This document shows positions 24,031 through 35,599 of a DNA stretch of 64,000 nt, one piece after another. This stretch comes from Apostichopus japonicus. Taxonomy: Eukaryota > Echinodermata > Holothuroidea > Aspidochirotida > Stichopodidae. The notes beneath the pieces are model-generated. The model saw only the letters and a program-made list of their open reading frames with translations, had not been told where the DNA came from and did no database searches. The position numbers and the translations under genes were made by a program. How positions within the stretch are numbered: position 1 is the first letter of the stretch; every line of letters begins with the position of its first letter. The stretch spans positions 16,872,821-16,936,820 of the forward strand of contig NC_092578.1 in the NCBI RefSeq assembly GCF_037975245.1. The letters run 5' to 3'.

Positions 24031-24547
24031 TCAATAACCTCTCGATAATAAATCTATAGATTTGATAAAATCCGCTCGCTCTGGGACCTCGTTAAACATA
24101 CAAAATAAAATACATTTGAATACTTTTCTAAAGTGTGGATGTTTGACTGCATATATCATTGGATTGATAGCACTATTAGAGAAAACCCCAAGAGCTGCAT
24201 ACAAAACAGGGGCGCCCTTCACATTTAACAAAAATACCGAAAAGTAAGGCGTTTGACATAACAGGAAGGCACACACTACGATAAACAAGTTCATCGTTAT
24301 TTGAAGTTCAAAGTTCAATTTTCTAGGATTGTCCTGCAGTATCTCACGTTTCGCTTTCTTTCTTGCTCTGGGAACCGGTTGCGCCTGCACATGATGAATG
24401 TCGTTCGTAACTTGCAATTGGGATGGTTCGGATGATGGCGGAGTCGGAGCCTTTACATCGTCAACAGCCGGATATTCGACGCTATCCGAAGGCACTTCGA
24501 TATGTATCACTGGCGACGCTATAGGTTGCTGATGAGTTTCCATGTCA
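24031..24547 (-). CDS. GPCR exon 2: loop 3, helices 6-7, C-terminus
   Basis: Residues 252-423. The acceptor ctatcttcag/TGAC joins exon 1 as Gly-Asp-Met. A Pro/Ser-rich loop with RARKKAKR leads into helix 6 (FIVVCAFLLCQTPYF), helix 7 (NSAINPMIYAVKH) and helix 8 (HFRKVFKCILFC), then a short tail. The tail has cysteines that could be palmitoylated (inference). Confidence 0.92.
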
Positions 24548-24611
24548 CTGAAGATAGGGAGCGTGAAAGAAAGAAAACAAATTATATATATATATAAATA
24601 TAAATATATAT

Positions 24612-24688
<77 letters not shown>

Positions 24689-25039
24689 ATATTTGAAATT
24701 CATTGAAAACTAAACATGTTTTGCTTAGATTATATATTACTATAATAGCATCTTCCCAACACAAGTTATCAACAAAGATAAAGAAGAGAGTAACACCTTG
24801 TAGAAAGATATTCCAAAACATGCATACATTTGGGATCATTTAGCAAATCAAGTTGTTGTCACTGTCTAGGCCATTCATGTTGTTGTTGTTGTATATCTAT
24901 ATAGATATATATTTATTTATATTTACACCTGACGAATGACCAGGGTGTCCGAAAATTAGTGTAGCGTGTAGTTGTATCTATGCTTAGTATTATGTTGGAT
25001 TTAAAGGCATTACATGTTGTCCTCATCTTTTCTATATAA

Positions 25040-25116
<77 letters not shown>

Positions 25117-28100
25117 CACACATATAATTATTGTTTTATAAGGGACAATACAAATTACAATAGAAAAGAAGAAGAGGAGAAAAATAAATAAATAAAGAAG
25201 AAGCTATATTCATCGACATCTCACACACCAGACTTAACACTCCTACCACTCTGTTTCGTTCCTCCCTCACAAACCTCCCAAGGCACCAAACGAAGAATAC
25301 ATTGCCAGGTCGGATTGCTTTCTAAGGAAGTCTCAAGAGTAAGATAAAGTTTCGTTTTTCCTTTCCATTACCCCTACTCCCCCCCGTCCGCCATTACCAC
25401 TTCCCATCATTCGTTGGTCATAACACGTTATCATCTTGCACAAATATTTTGAAGAAGTCATAGTTATTAGATGATTGATTAGATGGAAGCCCCCCCCCCC
25501 ACCTCACTCCCACGCCATATTAAGACATATTCTAAAGCTGCCATAAGGCTTCATCTTCAGAGAAAAAAATATATATCTTTTATTTCCAGCTCAAGATGAT
25601 GGTGATGGATGTATCATATCACTTTTGTCATTAACTTTTGATTAAATTATAATCAAATCCCAGAGAATGGTACTTTGAAGCACTTTGATGTTATCAAATG
25701 TAAAAGCATTATTACACACAATGAAAACTACTGTGCAATTATGATGTATACTTATGACTTTGAACTGTTCTGTCTCATTGTCCAATAAATTGTCTCTGAT
25801 TATTACATATCTAGCTTTGTAACTTGTGAACATCATGAACATCTGATATATTTTATGTGATATATGTTGAAGTAGCTTTATTTAGACACAAATAATACAT
25901 TCATACAGTGGAAATGATCGATTGATTGAGGCGACTACCAAGAGAGATTTAGAAGAAACAGAACAGAAGTTTCCGGAGAGTAAGGAAAACAAACAAACGA
26001 AGAAAATGCAAAAGAACGGAGTAGAAATTACATACTAAGAATACAAAAGAGACCCCTGCACCTATACCCTCCCCCCCGTCCACCCTCATCATGTACCCGC
26101 ATCACTACGAACCATGTTACAATGAACTAGAATAATAAGACAGAATAAAAGATAACACTTCAGGAATTCTTAGAAAACAAATGAGCTTTGTAAAAAGTGT
26201 TTTAAGTTAGGTGTTTTAGTGTTTTAAGGAGTGTTAGCTCAGGGGTTAACGCCGGTGCCTTCCAATCATAAGGTCCCCAGTTCGAGTCACTCCAAGATTA
26301 ATGTATGTCGTCCAGTTACCAACTTGTTGACAATTGACAATTCATAATCATGGACGTTAAATATGAATATAAGAGACTGACTTCGGTCAGCTTGCGGCTT
26401 TGATAAGCAAATGAGGCTTCTTCGCGAGTTCCTGCTTGCAGGAGGATCTAAATTACATACATACATACATACATACACATAAAAACACACACACATACAC
26501 ACTAGTTAGCAATGGGTTATGTACAGACGTCTTGAGGCTGTCACTCAAAAGAGTTTCAGATTTTCGGACCTTTGAAAGAGATACAGTAGTGAGTGGAATT
26601 CGAACGATTTACAGGAATGCTGAAAGAGTTTGCTGAATCTGGTGCTGTGAATGTATACGGCAAAACGATTAGGAAAAAGATGTTAAACACTTATAGGTAG
26701 AAACCCATCACAAACTTAGAACATAAACTTTGCAATTTCGTGACTGTTCATGTCATAAATACTGAGCTTGTTGAGTTTAACGAAGAGAGTTATACTGGGA
26801 GAAAGAGGGGGAGCTCTTTTGTGATGTAACGTCCTGCCCTGTTTTTGAAGAACATGAAGTTTCCTCAGTCGCGAAGGATAGTTGTTGGTCCAGGCAGAAC
26901 TACAGCAAGATAAGTAAGGTAGGTTATTGGTATTATTTATAGAATGGAAAAAATCCTTTGGCAGGGTGAAATCTCAGGTGACTGAAAATATCGAGTCGGA
27001 CTTCTTTAGAAGTTTGCAGCGTACAAAATCAACGTGTTGGTGCCAAGTTAAATGATTATAAATGTGAACACCTATCAGATTTAGGCAGCAAGAAAAGCTT
27101 GCATTATTTCACCCATGTAGTATTCTTTCACTTATGTTGCTTTGTTTCACCCACATAGCATTCTTTTATCCATGTAGCATTTTCAAGCCTATTGTAGTCC
27201 TAATTGATGTAGGTTAATTGTTGTAGCTACTAACACCCTTGCGGTTTTAACGGATAACGACTTGTTGACTGAGTAGTAAACATCGCAGAACAGGTCCTTT
27301 TCTTTCTTTCTATATGCCAGCATAAAACCGATTTTATGAGGACATAACATCGATTTTATGTAGACATCTAAAACTGCCTCTTGATGGCCTTAGAATTAAT
27401 GTCTGCATAAAATCTAATTTATCTCAGCATTAAATCTAATATATGTCGGCATAAATTCCCGAATTTTGTCCACTGCAGTGGCCAACCATATCCGTGTTTC
27501 TTATACAGAGCTATATACGTACATATACATATATGTGTTACATATGTTATATCTTTATACAATGTATTTGAAGCCAACTTGTCAACACTTTGCGATATGT
27601 AATAACATTTTGATCTACACCGTCGAATCGCCAAACCGCTAAAAAAAAACAGGCAAAATCAATTTTGTGTTCTGAGCGGCGTTTTCATGAATTATTACCT
27701 CCATTTACTTGAATTAAACGATGAACTCTAACGCATTCGAGAAGGTAGGTATATAGGGAAAACTTGTCCTTGCTTTGAGCGTTTCGTCATATTTATACAC
27801 TTAATCAAGTCTTTAGCGTTGTTTGTGCGGAAGGAACTTCAAATCTGTATGAAACTTCCAAATATTTCCCAAATGGAATAATCTTTTCCTAATTAGCTGG
27901 TTAGGGAAGCTGTTCATTATATTTATCTCAATTACATAGACCAACAATGATGGTTAGGTTTTGTCTCCTTTAAATTACATTTCTTATTTTAGAATCGTGA
28001 TGTTACCGTATTATTCCCCCCCCCCCCGCCCCAATAAAAATCATCGTGGAGCACTTTCAAACTTTTTTCAATTTTTGTTTTGTCGTCATGGAAAAAAAAA

Positions 28101-29150
28101 CACATTGGCAAGATATCTAATCACTATTGGGATTTCATACCGAACAGAGCTGAAATTTTATCAACGTCGATTCCAAGAATTTTTTTTTTATAACAATTTT
28201 GTAAAGGCGCTCCTGCATGTTATTGCCATGTTCGACATATGCTGTCAATTGTTATCATTTTATGACTTCTTTTTGTATTCGAGAAACTGAAAAGTCTTAT
28301 GTATCCATGACAACACCCTTGGCATCCATAAGTCACAATTATTAGATGTTTCTCCTTATATATAAGGAAGACTTGGCTATTCAAGCAGACATGCCCACAA
28401 AATCAATCCAATATCCCCAACGATTTATGTATTGTATCAGATACTGTATTCTACTTTGAGCAAATTTAAAAAAAATGGTTATCTATAGATATAGGATTAC
28501 GTTCAACCATAGCGTTTGTTTGATACGTGGTATAGTCCAACACAAATGAAAGAGATGTGTTTATGTGTGTTTTTCGGTGTGTTTACGTGTGGTGGTGGTG
28601 GGGGGGGGGTGTCAAGATCTTTGTACTTTTTAAGTAGTTATACATGCGGAATCGTGCACTTATTGCGTATTTACGAGATTGAGAATGACTCGTTGAGTTC
28701 TGTTGACCTTCACTTTAATTACGGAAACGTAAATGAGACATTTCACTGGCTGTCATCTAAACCATAATATAAAGGCTATACATAACTATAACATATTTGA
28801 CGGTTTAGTATTTGCATATGCACAACGTGGAACTCACAGGCAGCCAGTGGGGACAATTTCTATAACGCTAATACCTCTCTAAACCGTACTCCAATATCAT
28901 GCTCTCAAAGAAATTGTATTGTCAGTACAAACAGTTACTCACCTTGATCTGATAGAAACATGATATTCATACTGCTCGTACTGACAATACGAGTGCTCTG
29001 AAGCGGCACATGACACTATAGTATAGAAACGAATTGTCCCAACTGGGTGTCACTGTTATAGGTGAGGCTCAAACCCCAGTAAGTCGATTCGTCTAACTAC
29101 TACTACTACTACTACTACCACTACTACCACTACTACCACTACTACCACTA

Positions 29151-29193
<43 letters not shown>

Positions 29194-29225
29194 CACTACT
29201 ACCACTACTACCACTACTACCACTA

Positions 29226-29272
<47 letters not shown>

Positions 29273-29315
29273 GCTACTGCTACTGCTACTACTACTACTA
29301 CTACTACTACTACTG

Positions 29316-29362
<47 letters not shown>

Positions 29363-31609
29363 GCTACTGCTACTACTACAACTACTACTACTACTACTTT
29401 TAGGGTCACGAGGTCAGGTCAAATCGTTTAAGGAATAGGCTATGGCAAATTGGCGTAGTTTCAAATTTTCCAAATGTGAAGTGATACAAAGCACTTCTCG
29501 CACAACCACTTTAACGCTTAGCATTATAGCTTATAATAACAATGTTTGTATACGTGATTGTAATTCTTCACTAGACACTGACCCGAAAGTGCTGCAGACA
29601 TGAGCATTGGTGGCTGAAGACATGAACCTGACATACTCCATGAAGAGTCTATTATATCAGGAAAAGTGCCGAGAAGCAAAAAGGGAAACATATTTTCTCT
29701 GTTTTATTTTTTATATTTTTTTATTAGGCTTGAGTGTCAAATGGCACTAATGGAAATAGCAGAGGTGCAAAAAATCGGTCAATTGGAGTAACATTAGACC
29801 ACTTTAGGCGTTCAAACATCAGCGTAGGACATTTTGTTTACTGATGAGTTTTCAAAAGACGCAAAACTCTGGACTCTCGTTGCTAGAAGTGTACATCACC
29901 CTGGCACGGAAAATTGAATGTGCTATAAATTGGTACCAGGGAGGGGGAAACTCTTACCATATTATGATAAATTATACAAGGCATTAGAGACATTCAAAAA
30001 TTTCATTTACGATTTAGTGTGCAAGCCAATGTTACATCTGAAGTATGAACCATATGCTACATGAAACGACTATAGTCTAGGTACACACGAGTTACTTAGG
30101 TTTGCATATCAGTCGTTTTAACTATTTTAAGAAGCATTCCAGACGACAACTTATTTTTGACCGATGGAAAGTGGAACATAGTCTATGCATCCTTGTGAAA
30201 TGCGCATGTCCGGAAGCGTTTATTGATATATAATTGTTTGTCACAGTTTGTCAGTACCATAAGTGAACTTCAAGCAAACAGGTGTGATGTCATATAGTTG
30301 CACACTGGCAGTAAATGCGTTTCTCGTTGCACTTGATGGTTTTGACCTTGGAATATTAAACAGGGTTCCATCTTCACCTATTATGGTATTTGTAAACTTA
30401 ACAATATACACGTGTAATCATAGTATGTTCAATACATTCAAATTCTGAATCATGAAGATGGATTGTAGATTTTAAAGAAAACCATAAACCCAAATTGTCA
30501 CTGTGTATCTGTGTGACGTCACACCTGTTTGCTTCAAGTTCGCTGCTGATACAAAGCAGCATGCCAACTGAAAATTATATAATCTCGATAAGGAAGTAGG
30601 ATGCTTTAAATCTGTGTCTCTTTCATCAGTCATAAATAAAGGTTTCCCCTGAAATGTCCCTTTTCAAGACAAGTTTCGGTTGAGAAACCTGATTTTGTGA
30701 TATATAAGGTTCTGGGACCTTCATGCACTAAATATGATTAAAAAACATGTATCCAGGATATTTCTCTCCTAAAAAAAATTTCAAATTATGGAACGAGCGT
30801 TTTTAGCTTTATTATAATTCATTAATTAGCTACTGAATATTCATTTCCACCTACCCTTGAGTATTGTTTTGAACTCCACCAGATAGTGTCGAAATCGGTT
30901 TGTTAGCTTTGGCATGCCGTTTAACTTTTCTATTGTGTCTATGGATGTGTGTAAACAACCACGTATAACATATAATTATGATAGTTAATGGTAACGGATA
31001 CAATCCACACACGATAATCGTCTCGTACAGAGCTGAATGACGATGTTCCGATACACCGCCACATATATGATATTCGCTGTCGAATCCTAACTCCCCACGG
31101 TCAAGGATAACAGGTAGACATGTGATCGAGGCACTGACTGTCCACGTGATAAAAATCCATATCACCATGAAACGTCTCCGAAATAATAATCGATAAAATG
31201 ATACCGATGTGGTGATTAATAATAACCGGTTAATCGCGATGGAGGCTAACGTGTAAAGACTGCAACCTAGAGAAACTTGCACGAACCCCATTGCAGTCCC
31301 ACATAGCTGGTCCGGTAGTGGTGTTGCCTCGTTGACGATAAGAGAAAGCGCTAGGATTGGTAAAAACAAGGACGTGAGCAGATCGGCAATCGCTAGGTTC
31401 GCTACAAAGATGTTCGTCGATGTTCGAAGCTTCTTCGATACAATGACAGCGATGATGACAAGAGAATTACCGAAAATACCCGTCAAACTGACAGTGAATA
31501 AAATAATAGCAATTATAACCCGATTAGCTAGAGTAGGCGGTTGTACCGAGTCTATACCGGTAGTGCTAATACTCGTCGTTGACACCGTGTTCCATGCTGA
31601 CACATCCAT
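24031..31609 (-). CDS. rhodopsin-class GPCR, two coding exons, NRL in place of DRY (gene span)
   Basis: A 423-residue seven-helix receptor made by joining 30855-31609 to 24031-24547 across a 6,307-base GT-AG intron in phase 2. Class A landmarks: GN at 47-48 (N1.50), LAIADLL with D76 (D2.50), C103 paired with C183 in extracellular loop 2, W156 (W4.50), P207 region in helix 5, CQTP at 349-352 for the usual CWxP, and NPMIY at 380-384. The DRY site reads N127-R128-L129, as in the moody/Tre1 and melatonin-like receptors that carry NRY. The third cytoplasmic loop is long (about 100 residues) and rich in Pro, Ser and basic residues. The ligand cannot be told. Start ATG 31607-31609, stop 24031-24033. 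Confidence 0.92.
24587..24692. repeat. (TA)n microsatellite
   Basis: Interrupted (TA)n of about 100 bases, just upstream (in gene sense) of GPCR exon 2, so it lies close to that exon's acceptor. Confidence 0.92.
25041..25118. repeat. (TA)n microsatellite
   Basis: Second (TA)n tract in the GPCR intron. Confidence 0.93.
26228..26480 (+). mobile_element. tRNA-derived SINE, copy 1
   Basis: The head GGAGTGTTAGCTCAG, a tRNA A box, and AGTTCGAGTCACTCC, a B box plus 3' acceptor strand pairing with GGAGTG, make a clear tRNA-like fold. A body with GACTTCGGTCAGCTTGCGGC follows, then the small hairpin CCTGCTTGCAGG, and the copy ends in an (ATAC)n tail. Other copies: 38398, 53163 and, inverted and 5'-truncated, 34129. 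Confidence 0.85.
29092..29398. repeat. (TAC)n trinucleotide array
   Basis: About 300 bases of ACT/TAC triplets with CCA and TGC variants, in the GPCR intron. The poly-Val frame on the other strand is not a gene. Confidence 0.96.
30261..30544. mobile_element. 284-base inverted-repeat element in the GPCR intron
   Basis: The left end AGTGAACTTCAAGCAAACAG followed by GTGTGATGTCA matches the reverse complement of the right end (AGCGAACTTGAAGCAAACAG, GTGTGACGTCA), a terminal inverted repeat of about 31 bases. Interior AT-rich, no ORF. I saw no clear target duplication. Confidence 0.72.
30855..31609 (-). CDS. GPCR exon 1: N-terminus to helix 5 and start of loop 3
   Basis: Encodes residues 1-251 plus two bases. 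A Ser/Thr-rich N-terminus of about 29 residues has no signal peptide. Helices 1-5 follow, with FGNSLVI, NLAIADLL, SIAINRLL and YPLPLTIIIICY as recognisable motifs. The donor CAAGG/GTAGGT is required: reading through gives a stop two codons later. No upstream coding exon was seen. Confidence 0.93.
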
Positions 31610-32440
31610 AACCTATAATACCGTATACACTATATAGACATAAGGCTGTATCTCATAATGACATCCAAAACAAAGATCTTCCCGCGCTATATATGATTGC
31701 TAACTAAGTTCCATGTGGAGTTGATTTCAATATTTAATGCGTAATTCTTCTGTCTTGTAAAAAGAGACATCCATCTTAAAATGTTCTCTCCAGGATGCCC
31801 CTGAAGGAAGAAGTACACCCAGCAGCATTATTAAGAAAGATGCAGGTATAGAATGATTATCGTATTCTTAAGGACAAGCTCCGCACGTCTGATAAAGTCA
31901 CAGAGTGTTGTATTGATTTGACAGTAAAAAACACCAATAACACTGTAAAATGCTACGGTTAAACCTGTAATAATCAACCAATATGTAACACAGGGAGTGA
32001 AGGATTTAACAGCTATAACAAATGAACGACTATTTGATAATAAATAAACCCTCACCCTCAGTCTTTTATGATAAAGCAAAGGCTTTTTTTTATTGTATTG
32101 ATGTATTTGTGTTATAAAAATAATCTGGTATTAAATATCATATGGCAGATCTTAAATAGCGCTTGTATTTGTTTTTCTTTTGTGATTCATTTACACAATT
32201 GCTGTTGTTGCCATGGTGCGGTTAGTCATCCAATTTTTATTGAAACAAACACCAATTTGATGATATCTTTAATGCGTTTCCCTAGATTTTGTGTCCAAAA
32301 GTAATGGCCGAGCGAATTAACATAAGAGAAGCTATTATTGAAGGCAAGGGTGCATGGTGAAAAGGGGGTAACAACGTCACACTTGATTGAATCACCTGGT
32401 GTTGAAGTGGGAGTCGTTTACTACTACACTTCTACACGAC
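31610..32440. other. 5' flank of the GPCR gene, no feature seen
   Basis: About 830 bases upstream of the receptor start. An 82-codon minus-strand frame at 31831-32079 contains a hydrophobic stretch but no recognisable motif or splice signal, so it is not called. Confidence 0.5.
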
Positions 32441-32447
32441 TTAGCAT

Positions 32448-32517
<70 letters not shown>

Positions 32518-32874
32518 TGTATGTATATATATATATACATATACATACATATATATATATACATATACATACATATATATATATATATATACATACATGA
32601 TATATATACATACATGATATATAAACGGATAATCGGGGTCTACTGCACTACTGCATATACAAACACTTCAACATCAACTGCATACTGCTCTAAGTATGAT
32701 TAAAAGCGTCTGTTTGTTTCCTTTCACAATATTGGCTAAATCGGCTGGTCATTAACTTAAATCACGAACAATATGTTGTATCATAATGTATTGTGATCAT
32801 ATATGTGTATGTATATGTATGTGTATATCTATATATCTATATATATATATATACATTTACATATATATATATAC

Positions 32875-32943
<69 letters not shown>

Positions 32944-33150
32944 TATATACATACATAAATGATATATAAACGAACAATCGTGGTCTACTGCATATACAAA
33001 CACTTCAACATCAACCGCATTTGCTCTAATGAATTTGAAGTATGATTAAAGCGTCTGTTTGTTTCCTTTCACAATATTGGCTAAATCGGCTGGTCATTAA
33101 TTTAAATCACGAACAATATGTTGTATCATAATGTATTGTGATCATATATG

Positions 33151-33194
<44 letters not shown>

Positions 33195-33195
33195 C

Positions 33196-33246
<51 letters not shown>

Positions 33247-33480
33247 TATATCTATATATATATACATATATACATACATAAATGATATATAAACGAACAA
33301 TCGTGGTCTACTGCATATACAAACACTTCAACATCAACCGCATTTGCTCTAATGAATTTGAAGTATGATTAAAAGCGTCTGTTTGTTTCCTTTCACAATA
33401 TTGGCTAAATCGGCTGGTCATTAATTTAAATCACGAACAATATGTTGTATCATAATATATTGTGTTCATATCTGTCATGA
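32440..33480. repeat. threefold tandem repeat, about 330-base unit, coupled to (TA)n
   Basis: Three copies of a unique block (CTACTGCATATACAAACACT, GCGTCTGTTTGTTTCC, GGCTAAATCGGCTGGTCATT) at about 32638, 32980 and 33307. Each is separated from the next by a long (TA)n/(ATAC)n tract. The blocks differ at few sites, so duplication is recent. Confidence 0.92.
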
Positions 33481-33914
33481 AAAGTGACTATTTTTCTTGA
33501 GGCGTTCGATTTCACTTTTGACACTGAAAGGCTAGTAATAATTCACTTCACTCTTTTGTGTCTGCATGCTAACAGTTTCAGTCGCATTGTACCCCAAAAA
33601 ATAGCGAAGGATTCAATTTGACAAGCAAATGATACAGTGAGAGACATTGATTTGGATGATGGACGTTAAGTGTCTGTTGAAGTTTGCACTTTTGCCTATC
33701 TGTTTCGCGGTAGAGGAGGGGGTGGAGGGGGGAGGGGAAGAGGAAGGGGGTTGGAATGAGGACGCATTGCGATGCGAAAAACAAACGTTACAAACTTTGG
33801 TTTAAAATACTTGCGGGTACAGACTGATATACGATAGAGACTATAGCTTGCATTCAAATACAATCAGCTCTTTTACTTATATCATATCCATTTCAATAAA
33901 GTACAACTGACTTT

Positions 33915-33918
<4 letters not shown>

Positions 33919-33974
<56 letters not shown>
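33919..33974. repeat. (TA)n microsatellite
   Basis: About 28 TA units. Confidence 0.95.
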
Positions 33975-33977
<3 letters not shown>

Positions 33978-34128
33978 AAGACCAGGTTGGGCGAAAAAAC
34001 AAGTAAAATATCTCATCCTTGCTGGTAGGAGCCGAATGTATTATAAGTGGCAATGATGTAGAGACTTATAAACGTGGTACTGTATTGAGATAACATATAA
34101 TTATCTGACATGTAAAAAGTGTATCAAG

Positions 34129-34290
34129 TATGTATGTATGTATGTATTTTAGATCCTCCTGCAAGCAGGAACTCGCGAAGAAGCCTCATTGGCTTATCAA
34201 AGCCGCAAGCTGACCGAAGTCAGTCTCTTTCATTCATATTTAACGTCCATGATTATGAATTGTTAATTGTCAACAACTCTGTTACTGGAG
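34129..34290 (-). mobile_element. tRNA-derived SINE, 5'-truncated copy
   Basis: The minus-strand copy has the (ATAC)n tail, the hairpin CCTGCTTGCAGG, and the body with GACTTCGGTCAGCTTGCGGC, but lacks the tRNA-like head. 5' truncation is normal for retroposed SINEs. Confidence 0.8.
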
Positions 34291-34793
34291 TTACAGTATA
34301 AGTATAAAATATAAATGAGAACCGCAACAGAGCACGAATGAGTGCTTCGAAACAACAGAAACCAACATGTTATGTCGGGTCAAAGTTCAATTAAAGGGAT
34401 AGCCCGGTGACTGAATTAGATTGCTTAGCGGAATTGTATGACAATATCTTCGTCATTAGGTAAACTAATAACATCCTCATCGGATTTACTATGGCGGAAA
34501 TTTACGTCTTTTTGATGATATTTTGTGAATTCATCTGGCACGTGTAGGGTGAAAAATTTCATCATGTCAATATGTGAATTGATTTGAATTTTTACTTTTT
34601 TTACCTTTTCTTTATAATATTTAAATCATTTATTCGCAGGGGAAATATATTGCTACCAAAAAAAAAAAGAAAAAAAAAAGTTGCTTCTTGATGAAATTTT
34701 AACTTACGCGGAACATTTCAGGATTCCAAATGTATCATATTTCAAGGGTTAATAAATTTGAATATTAAAATAGAAAAAGGGGATACTTTTGAT

Positions 34794-35591
34794 TATAGGC
34801 GTCAGCAGGTTTCAGAAAGTGAGGGGGACACTATACTATCTAAGCGGAGCGCCACCATTGGTTGGCGCGTAGCGTACCAGAAAATTTTGGGTACATAAGA
34901 CCCCCTAGATCGCAGGAGACGGCCTTCCTGAGTCGTTTTTAGTTACATCAGAACCAGATCTGTGAGGAGAAATTTTGTCTCACAAAACTAAATTCCGACA
35001 GAAAGTACTGGTAGAAAGATGCCGTTCTGACACCAAGGGAGACGAATTATACAGCGTCCATCTCAAAAGAAATATTTTCGGTAGTTTGGTATCATATAAT
35101 ATCCTGCATACAGGCAGAATACTGTCCTATAGGGCCTAAAATATATGATATTACCTTCCTGGTGGGGTCTTCGCCTTGTTTTCAAGTTGAAATGCGTCGT
35201 TGTTTTCTCTGATTCACAGTGTAGGGCAAGGGGAATTCCATTTCTGGCGAGAAGGGGTGCTTCCACAAAACACTCTAAAACATCGTTCAAACATCGCACA
35301 AACTTTTATCAGAGGTCTCGGACGAAGCGGGGAGGGTGAATATCGGAGGAAGGGGGATAAAGGGCCAAGCACTGTTCTAATTTCCAGTGCAATTTATTGA
35401 TAATGATTCTTAAGTTAGATTCTAGTTGAATCAGCTCAGCAATTGTGATAGAAAATCGCGCATATGCATGTGATTTTTTTAAATAACTGCTCTGAAAAGT
35501 GGGTGGGACAAATGATATGATATCCCCTCCACTTTTGAAAGTGAGGGGGGGGGGGACATGTCCCCCCGTCCCCCACCTGTTGACGCCCATG
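34794..35591. mobile_element. hAT-type non-autonomous element, 798 bases
   Basis: The ends TATAGGCGTCAGCAGGT and (reverse complement) CATGGGCGTCAACAGGT form an inverted repeat, flanked by the exact 8-base duplication CTTTTGAT (34786-34793 and 35592-35599). The interior contains the block GGTGGCGCTCCGCTTAGATA (inverted) shared with two other loci. No transposase frame; the frames across 35063-35605 show no motifs. Confidence 0.85.
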
Positions 35592-35599
35592 CTTTTGAT

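Larger units (their letters stand above)
24548..30854 (-). other. GPCR intron, 6.3 kb, repeat-rich
   Basis: Phase-2 intron between the GPCR exons. It holds two long (TA)n tracts, a tRNA-derived SINE (26228-26480), a (TAC)n array (29092-29398) and a 284-base inverted-repeat element (30261-30544). No coding exon was recognised in either strand. Confidence 0.85.

Noticed and set aside
29056-29409. A 117-codon poly-Val frame
   Set aside because: It is the (TAC)n array read on the opposite strand.
31831-32079. An 82-codon minus-strand hydrophobic frame considered as an upstream GPCR exon
   Set aside because: No donor joins it to the receptor in frame, and the receptor already has a complete N-terminus and helix 1.
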